A stretch of 64,000 nucleotides of DNA from contig JAALGY010000059.1 of assembly GCA_032358165.1 (NCBI GenBank), positions 682,001 to 746,000 of the forward strand, read 5' to 3'. The notes below the pieces were generated by a model. That model made no database searches. It was not told the DNA's origin and worked only from the letters and a program-made list of their open reading frames with translations. Each line of letters begins with the position of its first letter. The stretch's first letter is position 1. Source of the DNA: Diplosphaera chodatii. Taxonomy: Eukaryota > Chlorophyta > Trebouxiophyceae > Prasiolales > Stichococcaceae. Made by a program: the position numbers and the translations under genes. Below are positions 38,804 through 50,065 of the stretch, piece by piece.

Positions 38804-39806
38804 CCGCTGCAGGGATGTTTGGTGCTCAGCTCGGAGTGCGATCCAGTTCAGGTGGCTTGGCAATTGCGAGCTAGACTGATTTGTGTTTGGGGCCCGAAGG
38901 CCCATCGTAAGAACCAAACCTGCTGTGCACTGTACTGAGCAACTGGCAACGCTTGTAACTAATGGACCTAGCGGCGTGCTTTGCGGGACCTTGTCCACTG
39001 CCACAAGTGCATGACAGCTTCATGGTGGGCTGGTCTGCACTTGTGTCTGCATCAGGCCAGCCGTGGTGCACATTCACTGGCACCAGCCAAAGCTTTCGGT
39101 GGAGCAAATCTCAGTTTCGTTCTCCAGGGTTCAGTGGATGACATATGACCTTCCTCGGCTTCCTGTGCAGCATCCTCTGGAGGACGCTGGACAAGTCTGG
39201 AAAGTGCACATATCACTGTGTGCATCTTTGCTTGCTTGCACTACATGTCAAGGATCTTCAGGGGTTTTATAATAGTTTGACGGCTTGCACCCTGTCTCGT
39301 GTGCTTTGGAGTCTGACACCTGAAAACCAGCCCAGGCCCGGACGGGCGGATGTACAGGAAGCAGCATGTGCTTCCTGAGCCCGTACGCTGTACCCACTGG
39401 GTACTTGAGAGTGCAAGGCAGCAGCAAGCCGTGCACGGCATGCCTCGCGATAGTGCTTACTGTTGTTCAGCTGCACATCGGTCGCAGTCCGTGCCTGACC
39501 TCCGTGTCGTCCTCTCCGTCAGCGGTAGTGTTGGTGGCAACACGCTTGGACAACAACCTGCAGCAACACTCCACATCCGTCGATCTCGCGGCAGACAAGA
39601 ACGCTTAATTGGCAGGCATCCAGGTCGCCTTGATTCTGTGCGCATCAGGAGCAAAATCCGCAGGACCGCACCTGACGATCTGGGGTTGCGGCGCCGCACG
39701 TGGAGCTGCTGTTGTCTCCAAATGTACATCCAAACAGCGCGGAGCCTGTAGGCAAGCAAGCAAAAGCCGGCGTAGAGAGTCTTTGGCAGCAGCAAGCGCA
39801 GCGAGC
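38804..39806. other. Intergenic, no gene seen
   Basis: About 1 kb between the repeat-protein gene and the HAD phosphatase, both on the plus strand. A TGTAAC at about 38956 resembles the green-algal poly(A) signal TGTAA and would suit the upstream gene. Nothing else stands out. Confidence 0.45.
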
Positions 39807-41383
39807 ATGAGCGGTGGTGGCCACCAAAAGCTGGCGCAGATCACCCATGTGATCTTCGACATGGACGGCCTCCTGCTGGACACCGAGGGGTTCTACACCA
39901 CAGTGCAGACAGACATCCTGCTGCGATACGGCAAGGAGTTCACCTGGGACCTGAAGGTCGGGTTGTGCCGACTGCGGTCGTTTCGTGCATGATGCGCTCT
40001 GGTGTGCCGCTTGCAGCCCGCTCTCTTCTCATATGGTTGCAGGCCAAGATGATGGGCAAGAAGGCCCTGGAGGCGGCACAGGTGAGGCCGCAACCGACAA
40101 CATGCCGAGCATGCCTGTGCTGCCAGCCAGAGTGACCGCGATGGGATGCCCTTGAGCTTCACACATCTGTCTACAGCATCCGGTCAGCATGTGGTCCTGT
40201 TCCGCAGACGTGCGTATCGGAGTTGGGCCTTGGGGACCAGCTGACGGCCGAGCAGTTTCTGGCGGAGCGCGAGGAGGCGCTGGACAAGCTCTTCCCAGAC
40301 GCGCAGCTGCTGCCAGGTCCGCTGCTCTGCAGCTACTCCGCTGCCATCCCAGCACGCATGCACACCTGTGTGCCGCATGAAAACACCCTGCATTGCGCAG
40401 GCCAGTCCACGCGCACACAGGCGCGTCCTCCAGCTGAACACCTGCCGGCCGTATACTGCACTCACACCAGCCGTGCACGCTGCAGGGGCTGAGCGCCTGC
40501 TGCGCCACCTGCATGCGCGGGGCGTGCCCTTCTGCCTGGCGACCTCCTCCCACCGGCGCCACTACGAGCTGAAGACTGCCCAGCACACGGAGCTGTTCAT
40601 GCTGTTCCACCACCGCATCACAGGTGCCTTAGGCATGAGGCGGCTGGCAGGCAGCGGATGTCTGCATGAGGTTGCTCCACCTATGTCTCCTAGGTTTTCT
40701 ACACTGCTGCAGGCACAAGCAGTTTGCGCTCGGGCATGAGTTTGTATGTTTGGCCCATCCCACATGTGTGTTGCACAGGCGACCAAGTGACGAATGGCAA
40801 GCCAGCACCAGAGATGTTCCTGACAGCGGCGGCGGCCTTCTCGCCGCCGGCAGACGCCAGCCGCTGCCTCGTGTTCGAGGACGCCATTGCAGGCGTTGCT
40901 GCGGGGGTGGCAGCCGGCATGTGAGCATGTCGAGCCGTATCTGCATGACACCCAGGCACCCATGGAAAGGATATGCCGCAGGCTTGCATGGGGTGGCCGG
41001 GAGCTGTGGGGTTCCAGTAGACCACACGATAGGCCACTGCTGCCCTGCCGGCTATGCTGTGGCTGAGTTGCCTGCGGCCGCCACTGCGCGTGCCATCTCG
41101 CGCAGGGTCGTGTCGCTGTTGGGCTAACAGTGTGCAGTGTCAATATGCCAGTGGTGCCCAGCACTGCGTCAACACTGATTGCATGTGTCACATCCATGAT
41201 AAATCACTCAAAGAACTGATGCATTGTGTGCTGTGCAGGCACGTCGTCATGGTACCAGATCCAAAACTGAAAGGCGTCGATGCCGCAGGAGCAGATGTGG
41301 TGCTGCAAAGTCTTGAGCACTTCCAGCCAGAGCAGTGGGGCCTTCCAGCATTCGGCAGTGCACCCCAAGATGCTGCTACTTAG
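39807..41383 (+). CDS. HAD-superfamily phosphatase (HDHD1/GS1-GPP-like)
   Basis: Six exons, 39807-39956, 40043-40081, 40208-40316, 40486-40623, 40779-40920 and 41239-41383, close to 240 residues. All HAD motifs are present: motif [14 protein letters not shown] (nucleophile and acid/base Asp), motif II in [10 protein letters not shown], motif III Lys in NGKPAPEMF, and motif [16 protein letters not shown] helical cap sits after motif I ([19 protein letters not shown]). The protein resembles pseudouridine-5'-phosphatase HDHD1 and the plant GPP/SGPP phosphatases, which act on small phosphorylated sugars, glycerol phosphate or pseudouridine phosphate. The substrate cannot be told from sequence. 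It is probably cytosolic, as no targeting peptide follows the ATG. Confidence 0.92.
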
Positions 41384-42103
41384 TATCCGTGAGACAAGCT
41401 TTTGAGGATGCTGGGGTTGTGCCTCATCGGTAGCATGTATGGCAATGTGAACACTGCAGACTGATGTGCTGCAGAATGGCATGCTGTTGGTGCTTTTATA
41501 TGTGCGCACGAGCAATGGGCCGCAGCATCAGCAGCCCTTTCGTGGCCTGCTGCGATGTATGCCACCTGTGTCACGATGCCTCGCCTCCTCTTTGTCAGGG
41601 CAGCACATTTGGCATGCATGGGCACTGTGGCGGGGCTAATGGTAATCCCTGATGACAGTCTGCCAGGGCAAAACTGCTACGATATGAGCAGCAGTTGTGC
41701 GAGTTACCAGGCGCTGCTGCTAGCATATCAGGGCATATGGTCATCTGCTTAGCGACGGCGGCATGTGCTGCAGTGACTACAGGAAACACAGCCTGGGTAT
41801 CGAGGTGTTCTTCAATTGGGAATCGGGGTTTCCGCCGCTTTACTGGTCACCACCGCCCGGGCGGCCTGTGTCGCACTCTGCACACTCAGCTTTCGACGTC
41901 GCGTGGCGAGAGCAAGCATAAGCCACAAGCCTTCGATCAGCTGTGCACTGACACATCTCGTGCGATTTGCTTGACAGGCGGTGCCTGCATCGTCGGCTTG
42001 GCACCCCAACCTGCTGGACTCGAGAACGCCTGGCTCCTGCATTATTCGAACTGGGGAAATCTCTTCGCAGCAAGGCGATCATAAACATCAGTACATTTAG
42101 AGC
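41384..42103. other. Intergenic, no gene seen
   Basis: 720 bp between two plus-strand genes. It should contain the 3' UTR of the HAD gene and the promoter of the next gene. No coding signal or repeat was recognised. Confidence 0.5.
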
Positions 42104-42913
42104 ATGGCGAAAGGTCTGCGGTCCAACAACAAGAAGGCGCTGCGCACCGTCCGCAGGTGCGCGCCGCGGTTGCGGCTACATCTGGCAGACCGCGCAGAGG
42201 CTGTCATGCTGATCTGCTGAGTAACTGCATAACCCGTGGCAGCCAACGCGCGTGCGTACTTGTCGTGCTACAGCAGCGCATCCAAGGCAAGTTGGGCATG
42301 CGCGATGCAGGCAGAAGATTGCTGAGAACCCAGAGTGGCTCGCCACGGCCGAGGCCAAGCGGCAGGAGGTCCTGGCTCGCTTGATAGACAGCGACAAGCC
42401 CGCTGTCCTGGTGCGATTGGTGGCATGCGCACTCGTCGCCATGCAGGGACAGGAATGCTCAGCGGGTGTCAGTCGCTCACGCCTTGCACTGCAGCGTTCC
42501 AGGGCAATGACCTCGCGCATTAGCGCAGAACCTGCCTTTCGACAGGATCAGAAAGACTCCGCGGGCATGGACGTGGACACGCGGCAACCGGAGGGAGCAG
42601 AGGCAGATGCAAATGCTGCGGCAGCCCAGCCAGACCCAAAGAAGGCCGGCCGTAAGGCCAGCATGGTCACCAGGTATTACATAGTAAGACCGTGCATGTC
42701 AGGACTGCCTCATGTGTGCCTCATAGCATGTGGGCATGCACCTGCTGTGGTACTGATACCTTGGGTGGGGTATGCAGCACTGGCAAAATCCACCTGACGA
42801 AGAAGAAGGCCATGAAGCTGCGCAAGAAGCAGGCCGCCGGAAACGACTTGTGGCAGCAGACGCCTTCAATGCAATTCCACTCCAGGAAGAGCAAAAGGAA
42901 GGGCGCGCACTGA
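42104..42913 (+). CDS. UPF0642/LLP-like small basic nucleolar protein
   Basis: Four exons, 42104-42156, 42311-42410, 42546-42673 and 42778-42913, close to 138 residues. The start MAKGLRSNNKKALRTVRRQK matches the conserved MAKxLRSxxxxxxR opening of the LLP/UPF0642 family. An acidic middle (DQKDSAGMDVDTRQPEGAEA DANAA) is followed by a very basic tail (LTKKKAMKLRKKQAAGNDLW; SRKSKRKGAH) that looks like a nucleolar signal. Family members are small nuclear or nucleolar proteins linked to ribosome assembly; the exact role here is inferred. Confidence 0.78.
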
Positions 42914-43267
42914 TAGGCGGCAGACTGCTTCAGCATTTGAGCCTTGCCATGGCAGGGATGCAACGCACAAGATTCTGACCGCAAGCAAGCTGTGAAACAC
43001 GGTAGCGCTGTACCTCACGTAACATCGGTTGAACTCTTGTTCGTTAGTGCAGTATCAACTGCAGCCGTAAAGGCAATAGACATGCACACAGCTTGTCGCG
43101 GACAAACCAGCAGCAACACGGTCAGCTGCACTACCCATTCGGCAGTTCAGTTTTGCCCTGCCAAAGCGCCTCCTTTCAAAAACAAACTCACTGAGAGTTT
43201 CTGGCAGCAGTGCTGTGCTATGAGAGGAGGCATCCTCGGCTGCGCTGCCATGCGCCATTGTCTTTGC
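42914..43267. other. Convergent 3' flanks, no gene seen
   Basis: About 350 bp between the UPF0642 stop (+) and the DEK stop (-), with no coding signal. Confidence 0.55.
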
Positions 43268-45974
43268 CTACTCAGCATCGTCTGCAACCGCCTCTGCGAC
43301 ATCTGCCACAGGCGCCTCCTCATCAGCGTCTGCCGCAGCCTGCATATTGCAAGAGTACAGCTTGTGCACAGCTTGCGCACGCGGCAACAGTTTCCTGATG
43401 GCAAGCAGGCAGTCAGCTCCCTTCTGCGGAGCACCGGTGAACTTGGCGTCTAGCAGGTGTCTCACATCTGTCACCTCATCAGCAGCGTCTGGCGCAGGGT
43501 GATCCAGGCAGTACTGGATGGCCGTCGTCTTGATGAGCGGCTTCTTGGCGGTCACGTCAGTGCCATAATGCGCGGCTGCAACAGCACCAGAGCCAGACCA
43601 GTCAGGACATGTGCATATGTTGGCACGACAGTACTGAAATCCGGAGCAGGCCAGAACGATCTTTGCAGTGCAGATTCATCAGGGAAATGTGTGTCACTGA
43701 GCTCAGTACGCACCTAGCTGCTTCATCAGCGCCTTCAGGTTGAACTCCTGCACATCTACTGACGCTAGGATGCTCTGCACCTGCAAAGCAGAGATGTCTC
43801 GGATGCTGAGCAGAGATTGTACTTTGCCATCTTCAGCAGGCTGCGATATCGGTGTTGGTGCCAACCTGTGATGCAGTGATGTTACCTGCTGCCTACCTGT
43901 TCCACAAGCGCTGCGTCTGCTGGCATCTTGGCAACGGCCCCGAGCGGCAAGTCGTCATCGTCTGAGTCCTCCTCCTCAGCAGCCGGCTCGTCCTCCTCAT
44001 CTGCAACGTGGATGCAACATGCTGTGCCCCAGCGATGCCCGCCACATCCACTGCCAACACAGCAGGCACCGCACAGTCGCACGGGCTCAGCATTGCCGTC
44101 AGGCGCTCGCACCCTCCTCCTCCTGCTGCTTCCTCTTTTTGGTCGCTCCCTGCAGCACAGGAACTCCAAGCTAATGAGCCATGGACCAACACGTAGCACA
44201 CGGTGACCTTGCCACTGCTGTGGCTCCGATGCTGTCCAGAACAGTGACTAGTTCCAGCTGGATACCCTGATGGCCACGCCGAGCTGCACCTTGGCGACCT
44301 TGGCGGGTGTGGCCTTGGGCCCCTTGCCCCCCGCCGCCTTGCCCTTCTTGGCTGCCTTCGTCTCCTTCGCCTTCTCCTCGCGGTCCCGCTTTCGCTTGGC
44401 CGCCTCCCGCTGCTTGGCTGCCTGCATTGGTGGCTTTACACCGCCTGTCACAGCCAGCTTGCGTACACCTCAAGGCCCTGTGACCTCCACTTTGCAGCAA
44501 CTAGTATGATGTGACTGCATGGTGAGCACGCTTCGTATTCCCACACACTGCACTGCAAGGTGCTGCGCCCGCACCTGCGCTGCAAGGTCCTTCGTGCTGG
44601 TGGCCCCTGGCTTGACCAGCCAGTCGCTGATGCGCTTCACCTTTGCGTCCTGCAACGAACAGCTGGGGTGAAGTGAGGACGGGCCACCTCGCCGGGCGCG
44701 CTATGCATCAGACCTGATGCTGTGCCAGCAGCACAGGTACGCAGCGGCTGAGCAGCAGCAGCAGCAGCAGCAGCAGCACCTTGTGCCCCTCCTCTCCTGT
44801 GCCCCGCGGCAGCTCAAACGCGTCGAGCAGCTGGTTCAGAGTTTGTGCTGTCATGCGACCCAGCTTCGCAGCTACCTTCTGCAGCTCGGCCTCCTGCACA
44901 TGCCGTAGCACAGCTAAGCCTGACTGCGGCGTGCAGCACGGACAGGTGCGAATCTGGATGCACATGCGGTCACGCCGCTGCAGGGGCTGCATCAACCAAT
45001 GGCCGCATTCGCAACCCACACTCCGCATCGGCTTCTGCCGTCTGCACACGCCTGCAGGCCTGCTTGTTGGTGCCGTTGCGGACAGGGCGCATGCTGACGC
45101 ACCTGGCTGGCTGCGGGGAAGGTGAAGCCTGAAAAGTCCAGGATATCCCGCTTCCGCGTGGACGCCTGCGCATCCAGGCGGCCTGGTACTGCTCCTGCTG
45201 CAACTTCTTGCGACTTCGCGCACAGCGGGAACACCAGGCACAGAAGCAGCAATATATAGCCGCTGCTGTACGTTGTTTATTTGCCCACCTGGCCCTTGCG
45301 CTTGTACAGCACGTCGTGCAGCAGCTCCATGAGCTCCTCGCGCCCCGGGATCTTGGACAGCTTGAAGTGCACTGCAGCAGGGTGTAAACGCACCTCACCA
45401 TTAGATCTGAAGTCCTGCAAGAGGACATGCGTCAGTCTCAAGCCATCGTTGTCACTTGATGGCTGGGAGCAGTCGGCATACCATTTGGAATGTCGCGCAG
45501 CTTCGTGCCCTTGCCCTGCGGTGCACCAGCTGGCATTGGCATGGGAATTGACGAGTGTTTACCAATGTGATGCATTCATACAGGGCAACAGCATAGGCGA
45601 CTCGGCAACCGCACCTCCTGCACAGATGTGGCTGTCTTTCCCGCAGGCGCGTCTGGCGGCCTGTAGTGCTCGACCTTTTTCCGTTCCCTGCTGCCAGATG
45701 TAATGTTGGGTTCCTCTGCCCCTTCTCGCGCCTGCTCCTGCTTCGGCTTCGCCTGCTTCTTCGCCTTCCCAGGGCTGGGCACTGGCTCTGATGCAGCTGC
45801 ATCCTTATCTCCTGGATCCTCCGCTGCGCGCTGCTCTGCCTCCTGCTGATCGTGACCTTGATCAGCTTCTACTGCAGCCTCCTGCTCGTCAGCAGGCCGG
45901 GCCTCTTCGGCAGCGGGTGCATCGTGCCCGGGTGGTGCATCAGGTGCAGCCGGCGCCGCGGGGTCCTCTGCCAT
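43268..45974 (-). CDS. DEK: DEK-domain chromatin protein
   Basis: Minus strand, from ATG 45974 (MAEDPAAPAAPDAPPGHDAP) to a stop at 43268. The N-terminal exon is acidic and Ala-rich and ends with SGSRERKKVEHYRPP, the usual run-in of DEK proteins. Then come GKGTKLRDIPN (45500), VHFKLSKIPGREELMELLHD VLYKRKGQ (45300-45375), STRKRDILDFSGF (45130), VAAKLGRMTAQTLNQLLDAF near 44840, and VKRISDWLVKPGATSTKDL near 44600: the SAP-like DEK module. A Lys-rich stretch (44280-44450) and an acidic DEEDEPAAEEEDSDDDDLPL box lead to the C-terminal DEK_C winged helix (VQSILASVDVQEFNLKALMK, then TAKKPLIKTTAIQYCLDHP). DEK binds DNA structures and H3/H4 chromatin. An extra 60-residue tail follows DEK_C. Intron edges are partly approximate. 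Confidence 0.86.
44751..44780. repeat. (CAG)n microsatellite in a DEK intron
   Basis: About nine CAG triplets in a row lie just downstream of the GEEGHK exon on the minus strand, in what appears to be an intron. The length is likely to vary between strains. Confidence 0.85.
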
Positions 45975-46354
45975 GATAGCCCAGGTCTAGCAGCTTTGAA
46001 CAGTCTAACGCACTGGCTGTAGTGCTTTTGGAGAGCCAAACTTGCGAAGACAGCACTTGCACCTTGCTTTGAAATACGCATGGCAGTGGAAGGAGCTTCA
46101 ATGGAAGCAGGCAGCAGCTACTGACCCTGTTGCCAAAGTGCGCAGGTCCTGTTCTTCCTGCATTTCTGCATGCGCGTGTTGTTGTCAGCAGTGTGTTCAA
46201 GCACTTTGTGTCTAAGGTATATTCGTCGTTGCTGCGGAGCTTGCTCGCACCCGCAACTCTTCGACGGACCTGCACACGACCTCCTCTGCACATTCGATAT
46301 GTAGAGCGCATCTGCAGACGGTTCCTCAGTGGCGCTGGTAGCTGGTGTGCAGCA
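45975..46354. promoter_or_regulatory. Divergent promoter region, DEK / ZMAT2
   Basis: 380 bp separate the DEK ATG (-) from the ZMAT2 ATG (+), two nuclear housekeeping genes. A shared or bidirectional promoter is likely; no specific box was identified. Confidence 0.5.
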
Positions 46355-48000
46355 ATGCCGAGGAAACAGAAGCTGTCAGAGGGCGACAAGGCCATCGTCG
46401 CCAAGGCGGGCGTGGACAACACCGCGCGCCGCACATGGGACAAGGAGGAGTTCGCCGCGAAGGCAGCCGCACAGGAGAAGAAGGTGAGAAACTGCGTGAC
46501 GTGGACGCGTGAGCAAGTGCACGGTTCATCGTGCTCCCTCATCAGGTCTCGTCGTGGTGACTGCAGGATGCGGAGGACGAAGAGAGTCCACTTGATGCGA
46601 AGAAGCGGCGCAGACTAGGTGATTGCCGTCCTGTGGCCTGTGGCAGCCGTGATGACCTGCTGGGCTCGGTGCAAGCCGTGCTGATGTCAAGCATGTTACA
46701 CCTCACCTGACGTCAGCCGCGCCGCTGCACTGGCAGCCGCATTCTGCCCTTAGCGGTTATTGAGGTAAAAACTTGCAGACGGATCTTCTTCGTTGTGGTG
46801 CAGAGCGAGATCCTTTGCACCAGGGCCTCATTGTACAGCGCTCGGCGCTCAGGGGGCGTGAGTTCCAGGTTGACCTGGCCTCGCGGCTGGGCAAGACACA
46901 GGTTGTCACCAACAGCACACCCCTCAATCAGCAGGTGCAGAGCAGGCAGCAGCACGTTTGCATGCCTAGCTTGTTCACGTCACGCATTTGGAGGACCCTG
47001 ATGTATTGGGGGTCAGCATGCACAACTCTGCACCCTCAAGCACAGTAACAGTCGCCTAATCGGTTTGCGCGTCCGATTGCAGGCAGGATACTATTGCCAA
47101 GTTTGCGACTGCATCTTGCGGGACTCGCAGTCGTACTTGGACCACATGTGAGCAGGCCTTGGTCTCGCAAACGCGTGTCATCAGTCCTAACTATACTCAA
47201 GACTTCACTTGTTGGTGGCGTGCTTGCTGACATCCTGCCCAGCCTTTGCCCAACAGTCTGGCTTGAACGACAAATTTGGCTTGCCTGCAGCAATGGGAAG
47301 TACCATAACCGGGCGCTGGGCATGAACATGGTAGTGGAGAGGTCAACAGCAGATCAGGTGAAGCGGCTACCGTTCTGTGTCGATGCAGCATGCACTCCAT
47401 CTGTCAAAACGCATGTGTTCCAGCCCAATATGGCTCAGCCCCTGACGTCATCTGGCATTGCCTGCTGCACAGGTCCGCAATAGATTGCAGGCTCTGAAGG
47501 AGAAGAATGTGGAACATGACCCAGACCTAACAGTAGCGGATGGTAAGGGTTGGTTTGAAGCAGTCCCGAGCTGCTTTTGCATGCAACTCACATACTCACT
47601 GATTGTGTCATCGTGCACAAGTATCGGCTTACCGTTCAGGCACATGTGCAGGCTTCGACCGGGCGGTGTTGCAGCGGCAAGAGGAGGAGGAGGAGGAGAG
47701 GCGGCAGCGGGCCAAGGACAAGCGAAGGGTATGCTCGGATTTGATAGCGACCTGCATCCTATTGCCACAAGTTCGCATGTAGGCTGTTCGAGGCAGCGTT
47801 TCAGTGCACAATGCATACACGAACACACGCCAGCGTAATGGTGAGGTGATGTGCAGGTCTGCTCACAAATCGACTGTGATTGGGGTCTCTCTGTGCTGCA
47901 GAAACCTGCACAGGTGTCAGACGCAGAAGACGAGGAACTAGATCCTGAAATGGCGGCAATGATGGGTTTTGGGGGATTTGGTGGCTCAGCCAAGCAGTGA
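46355..48000 (+). CDS. ZMAT2: ZMAT2/Snu23 U4/U6.U5 tri-snRNP zinc-finger protein
   Basis: Eight exons, 46355-46483, 46567-46618, 46804-46934, 47083-47147, 47291-47357, 47473-47542, 47652-47728 and 47902-48000, close to 229 residues. It begins MPRKQKLSEGDK and has RRTWDKEEFAAKAA. It then carries FQVDLASRLGKTQVVTNSTP ahead of a matrin-type C2H2 finger (GYYCQVCDCILRDSQSYLDH, INGKYHNRALGM, with MVVERSTADQV after it). It ends with a charged coiled coil and the conserved tail DPEMAAMMGFGGFGGSAKQ. This order and the MGFxGFG tail are those of human ZMAT2 and yeast Snu23, which sit in the spliceosomal B complex near the 5' splice site. Complete and intact. Confidence 0.95.
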
Positions 48001-48321
48001 CTTTGAGCACATCGAGCACGCAAAGAGGTCATCGTGTGGGATACAGGAGCACATCATCTACACACACGCGGTGTCAGGGTCTGTACATTCTGCAACTGTA
48101 TCGATATGCAAGCGGGCGTATTGCTGCACACCAAATTCAGGCACCTGGTGCAGGTACATCGGCCTGTTGAGGTCTTGCTGTTTTGAAAGCACGACCTGAC
48201 CCAGCCGCAAGTTTGCACACCCCAGAGCCTGCGGCATTCAGCATACATTCTGCATACAAGCAACACCAAATTCCATTGCGATGTACACATACAATTTGCA
48301 TCCAGCTTCGTGGCTACCGCT
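48001..48321. other. 3' flank of ZMAT2 before the transposon island
   Basis: About 320 bp of apparently unique sequence; the first repeat of the island starts at about 48322. No gene seen. Confidence 0.5.
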
Positions 48322-48546
48322 TTCCATTCATTGGACATCGTGAGGGACTCGGTTCGATCCCTGACGGTGGCGGAAGTTTCGGGTCTAGTTCCGTGCGGGA
48401 CCAACCCACCCCACCCTATGCAAGTGGTTGCCTCGGCAATCTGCCCTCCATTGTTTGTGTATATAAGTCGTTGAAAAACGCAATACACAAACATCCTTCC
48501 GGTCAAAGGTTCTCTTTTCCATCGCTATTTGCAACTTCCCTTACCG
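48322..48546 (+). repeat. SINE/MITE-like element, near full-length copy
   Basis: This 225-bp copy begins taccgctttccattcattgg and ends cttcccttaccg. It is almost identical to the copies at 53455-53704 and 62970-63210. It contains ggttcgatccc, a good match to the Pol III B box, and a TATATAAG motif at about 48459. Both ends share the short direct repeat taccgctttccatt. Its 3' end abuts a LINE-A tail. Confidence 0.85.
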
Positions 48547-48632
48547 CATTGACATTCATTACATACTGGTGGTGGGCCGTGTGGGCCTGGCCACAGGCTC
48601 TGGCGGAAAAACCCAGAGCAACATGCACAACG
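48547..48632 (-). mobile_element. LINE-A 3'-tail fragment
   Basis: About 86 bp matching the extreme 3' end of LINE-A (antisense tail repeat cattgacattcattacatac, then the segment containing the gccacaggctctggcgg hairpin). Confidence 0.75.
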
Positions 48633-48653
48633 GCACGTCGCGCGGCGAGCGTG

Positions 48654-49181
48654 ATTTTGTTTGTTTGTTTGTTTTTTACAAAGGGCGGCTAGACCAGAAC
48701 CAAGCTCAATGAACAAGGCTCTGCGGCACAATGCGGCGTCTCACATGGGAACGTGAGGGCGGCGAATGAATATCAAACATCAGGTGTTCGAAACATGTAG
48801 ATGGAGGACACTGTTTGTTTGTTTGTTTGTTTGTTTGTTTTTTCCATTCCATTTACAAAGGGCGTCCAGACCAGAACCAAGCTCAATGAACAAGGCTCTG
48901 CGGCGCAATGCGGCGTCTCACGTGGGAACGTGAGGGCGGCTGGGTAGGTCATCAACAAGCTCTGTTCGAAATATGTCAATGGAGGACACTGAAACCACAA
49001 GGGAATGCAGGGCCCATGAGACCAGCGCAAGGCAATAGTCCCGATGAGGAAATCTAAGCTGCATGGCTGCAAATGTGCTGCAAATGCTAAGAACGGCGAA
49101 AGTTAGCAACGCCAACAACGCGGTCCCAATCACCCAGGCCACAAATGCAATGTCCTGTACTAGGTGATGCCATCAAAACTG
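48654..49181 (-). mobile_element. Two tandem (CAAA)n-tailed retroelement copies
   Basis: Read on the minus strand, two copies of one sequence follow each other. Each ends with cattgagcttggttctggtc...gccctttgtaaa and then (CAAA)n (plus-strand GTTT runs at about 48657-48676 and 48811-48841). The copy at 48655-48811 is 5'-truncated; the one at 48811-49181 is longer. The 3' simple-sequence tail and 5' truncation are marks of target-primed retrotransposition. The longer copy contains the small ORF at 48918-49142. Confidence 0.75.
48918..49142 (-). CDS. Small hydrophobic ORF of the (CAAA)n element
   Basis: 74 codons in frame; the translation WVIGTALLALLTFAVLSICS followed by TFAAMQLRFPHRDYCLALVS WALHSLVVSVSSI looks like two short membrane helices. 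The element copy at 54468-54659 keeps nearly the same protein. I do not recognise it. It may be the end of a larger element protein or just a chance frame, and the annotated start is not a clear ATG. Confidence 0.35.
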   Translation of the reverse strand: MAWVIGTALLALLTFAVLSICSTFAAMQLRFPHRDYCLALVSWALHSLVVSVSSIDIFRTELVDDLPSRPHVPT

Positions 49182-50044
49182 CCGCACCAACATCCGCAAG
49201 GCCGATGTCGCCGTCGCCTGGCGAGCCCTTCACTGCCAGCTCCGCACCCCATCTTTCCTCACCTACTGCCGCTACAAGCACGCCGCTGTCGAGATGTCGG
49301 GTGACTCCCCTATGCAGAGGGCCTGCTGCCGCTGGCCGGCTTGCCGTACCCCGCTCGCCAGCAACCCCGCCACCCTGCAGCCCCACCACCATCGCCAACA
49401 CCACCCACGTCCTCCTCCTTTGCCCGCTCACACGCCCTGCCCTGCAGTGGCTCTGCGACCTGTGGGCTGCCATCGACGGCGGCAACACACCCCCACCCGC
49501 CCCTGACGTCATCATTGCCGGCGACCCCACGGCATGGCACCCTGGCCGCCTTGACCTTGAGCTGTGGACCCGGCTTCGGGTCACCTACCTACAGAAGGCC
49601 TGGGACGCCCACTGTGCTGTCCATCATGGTGGACCCGCACCCTCACCTACATCGATCGCCGCCGCCACCCTCCACTCCGCCGTCCAATCGATGCGCACCG
49701 AGTTCATCGCAGCCTACACCTCTCCCACGGAGCTCGCACAGCAATGCGACGCGCACATGACTGGAGCCCAGCGGGGCCAAGGCGTTGACGAGGATAACAA
49801 CCCCATGACCGACTTCAGGAGGATCTGGGTCGACAGCGGCCTCTGCAGCATCACCGGCCGCGACCTCGTCGTCCGCTGGACGGCAACTCACCCGGTGCCA
49901 CTGCCAGCGGCATGCCCCCAGCCACAACCTCCTCCGCAGCCTCAGAGTCAGCCCCAGCCTCAGCCTGAGTCACGCCCTGTACCCCCACCATCGCAGCGAC
50001 CACCTCCGGCGACTGCCTCCCCGCCGCGCCTCCAACTTATCTGA
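49182..50044 (+). pseudogene. LINE-B reverse transcriptase, C-terminal fragment
   Basis: An open frame to the stop at 50042-50044. It contains NTTHVLLLCPLTRPALQWLC DLWAA and ELWTRLRVTYLQKAWDAHC, the typical cysteine/histidine region and final helices after the RT domain of non-LTR retrotransposons (HxxxxCPxxxxxWxxL). It continues with a Pro/Gln-rich tail. The RT domain itself is missing, so the copy is 5'-truncated. It does not resemble the LINE-A C-terminus; its style matches the LINE-B RT at 58049-59815, though the two do not overlap. Confidence 0.55.
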
Positions 50045-50065
50045 AGCACTGCCCTGCATGACCAC

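Noticed and set aside
48341..48375. A tRNA gene around ggttcgatccc
   Set aside because: The B-box match is good, but I find no cloverleaf (no acceptor or anticodon stems) and the block is part of a repeated element, so it is not a tRNA gene.
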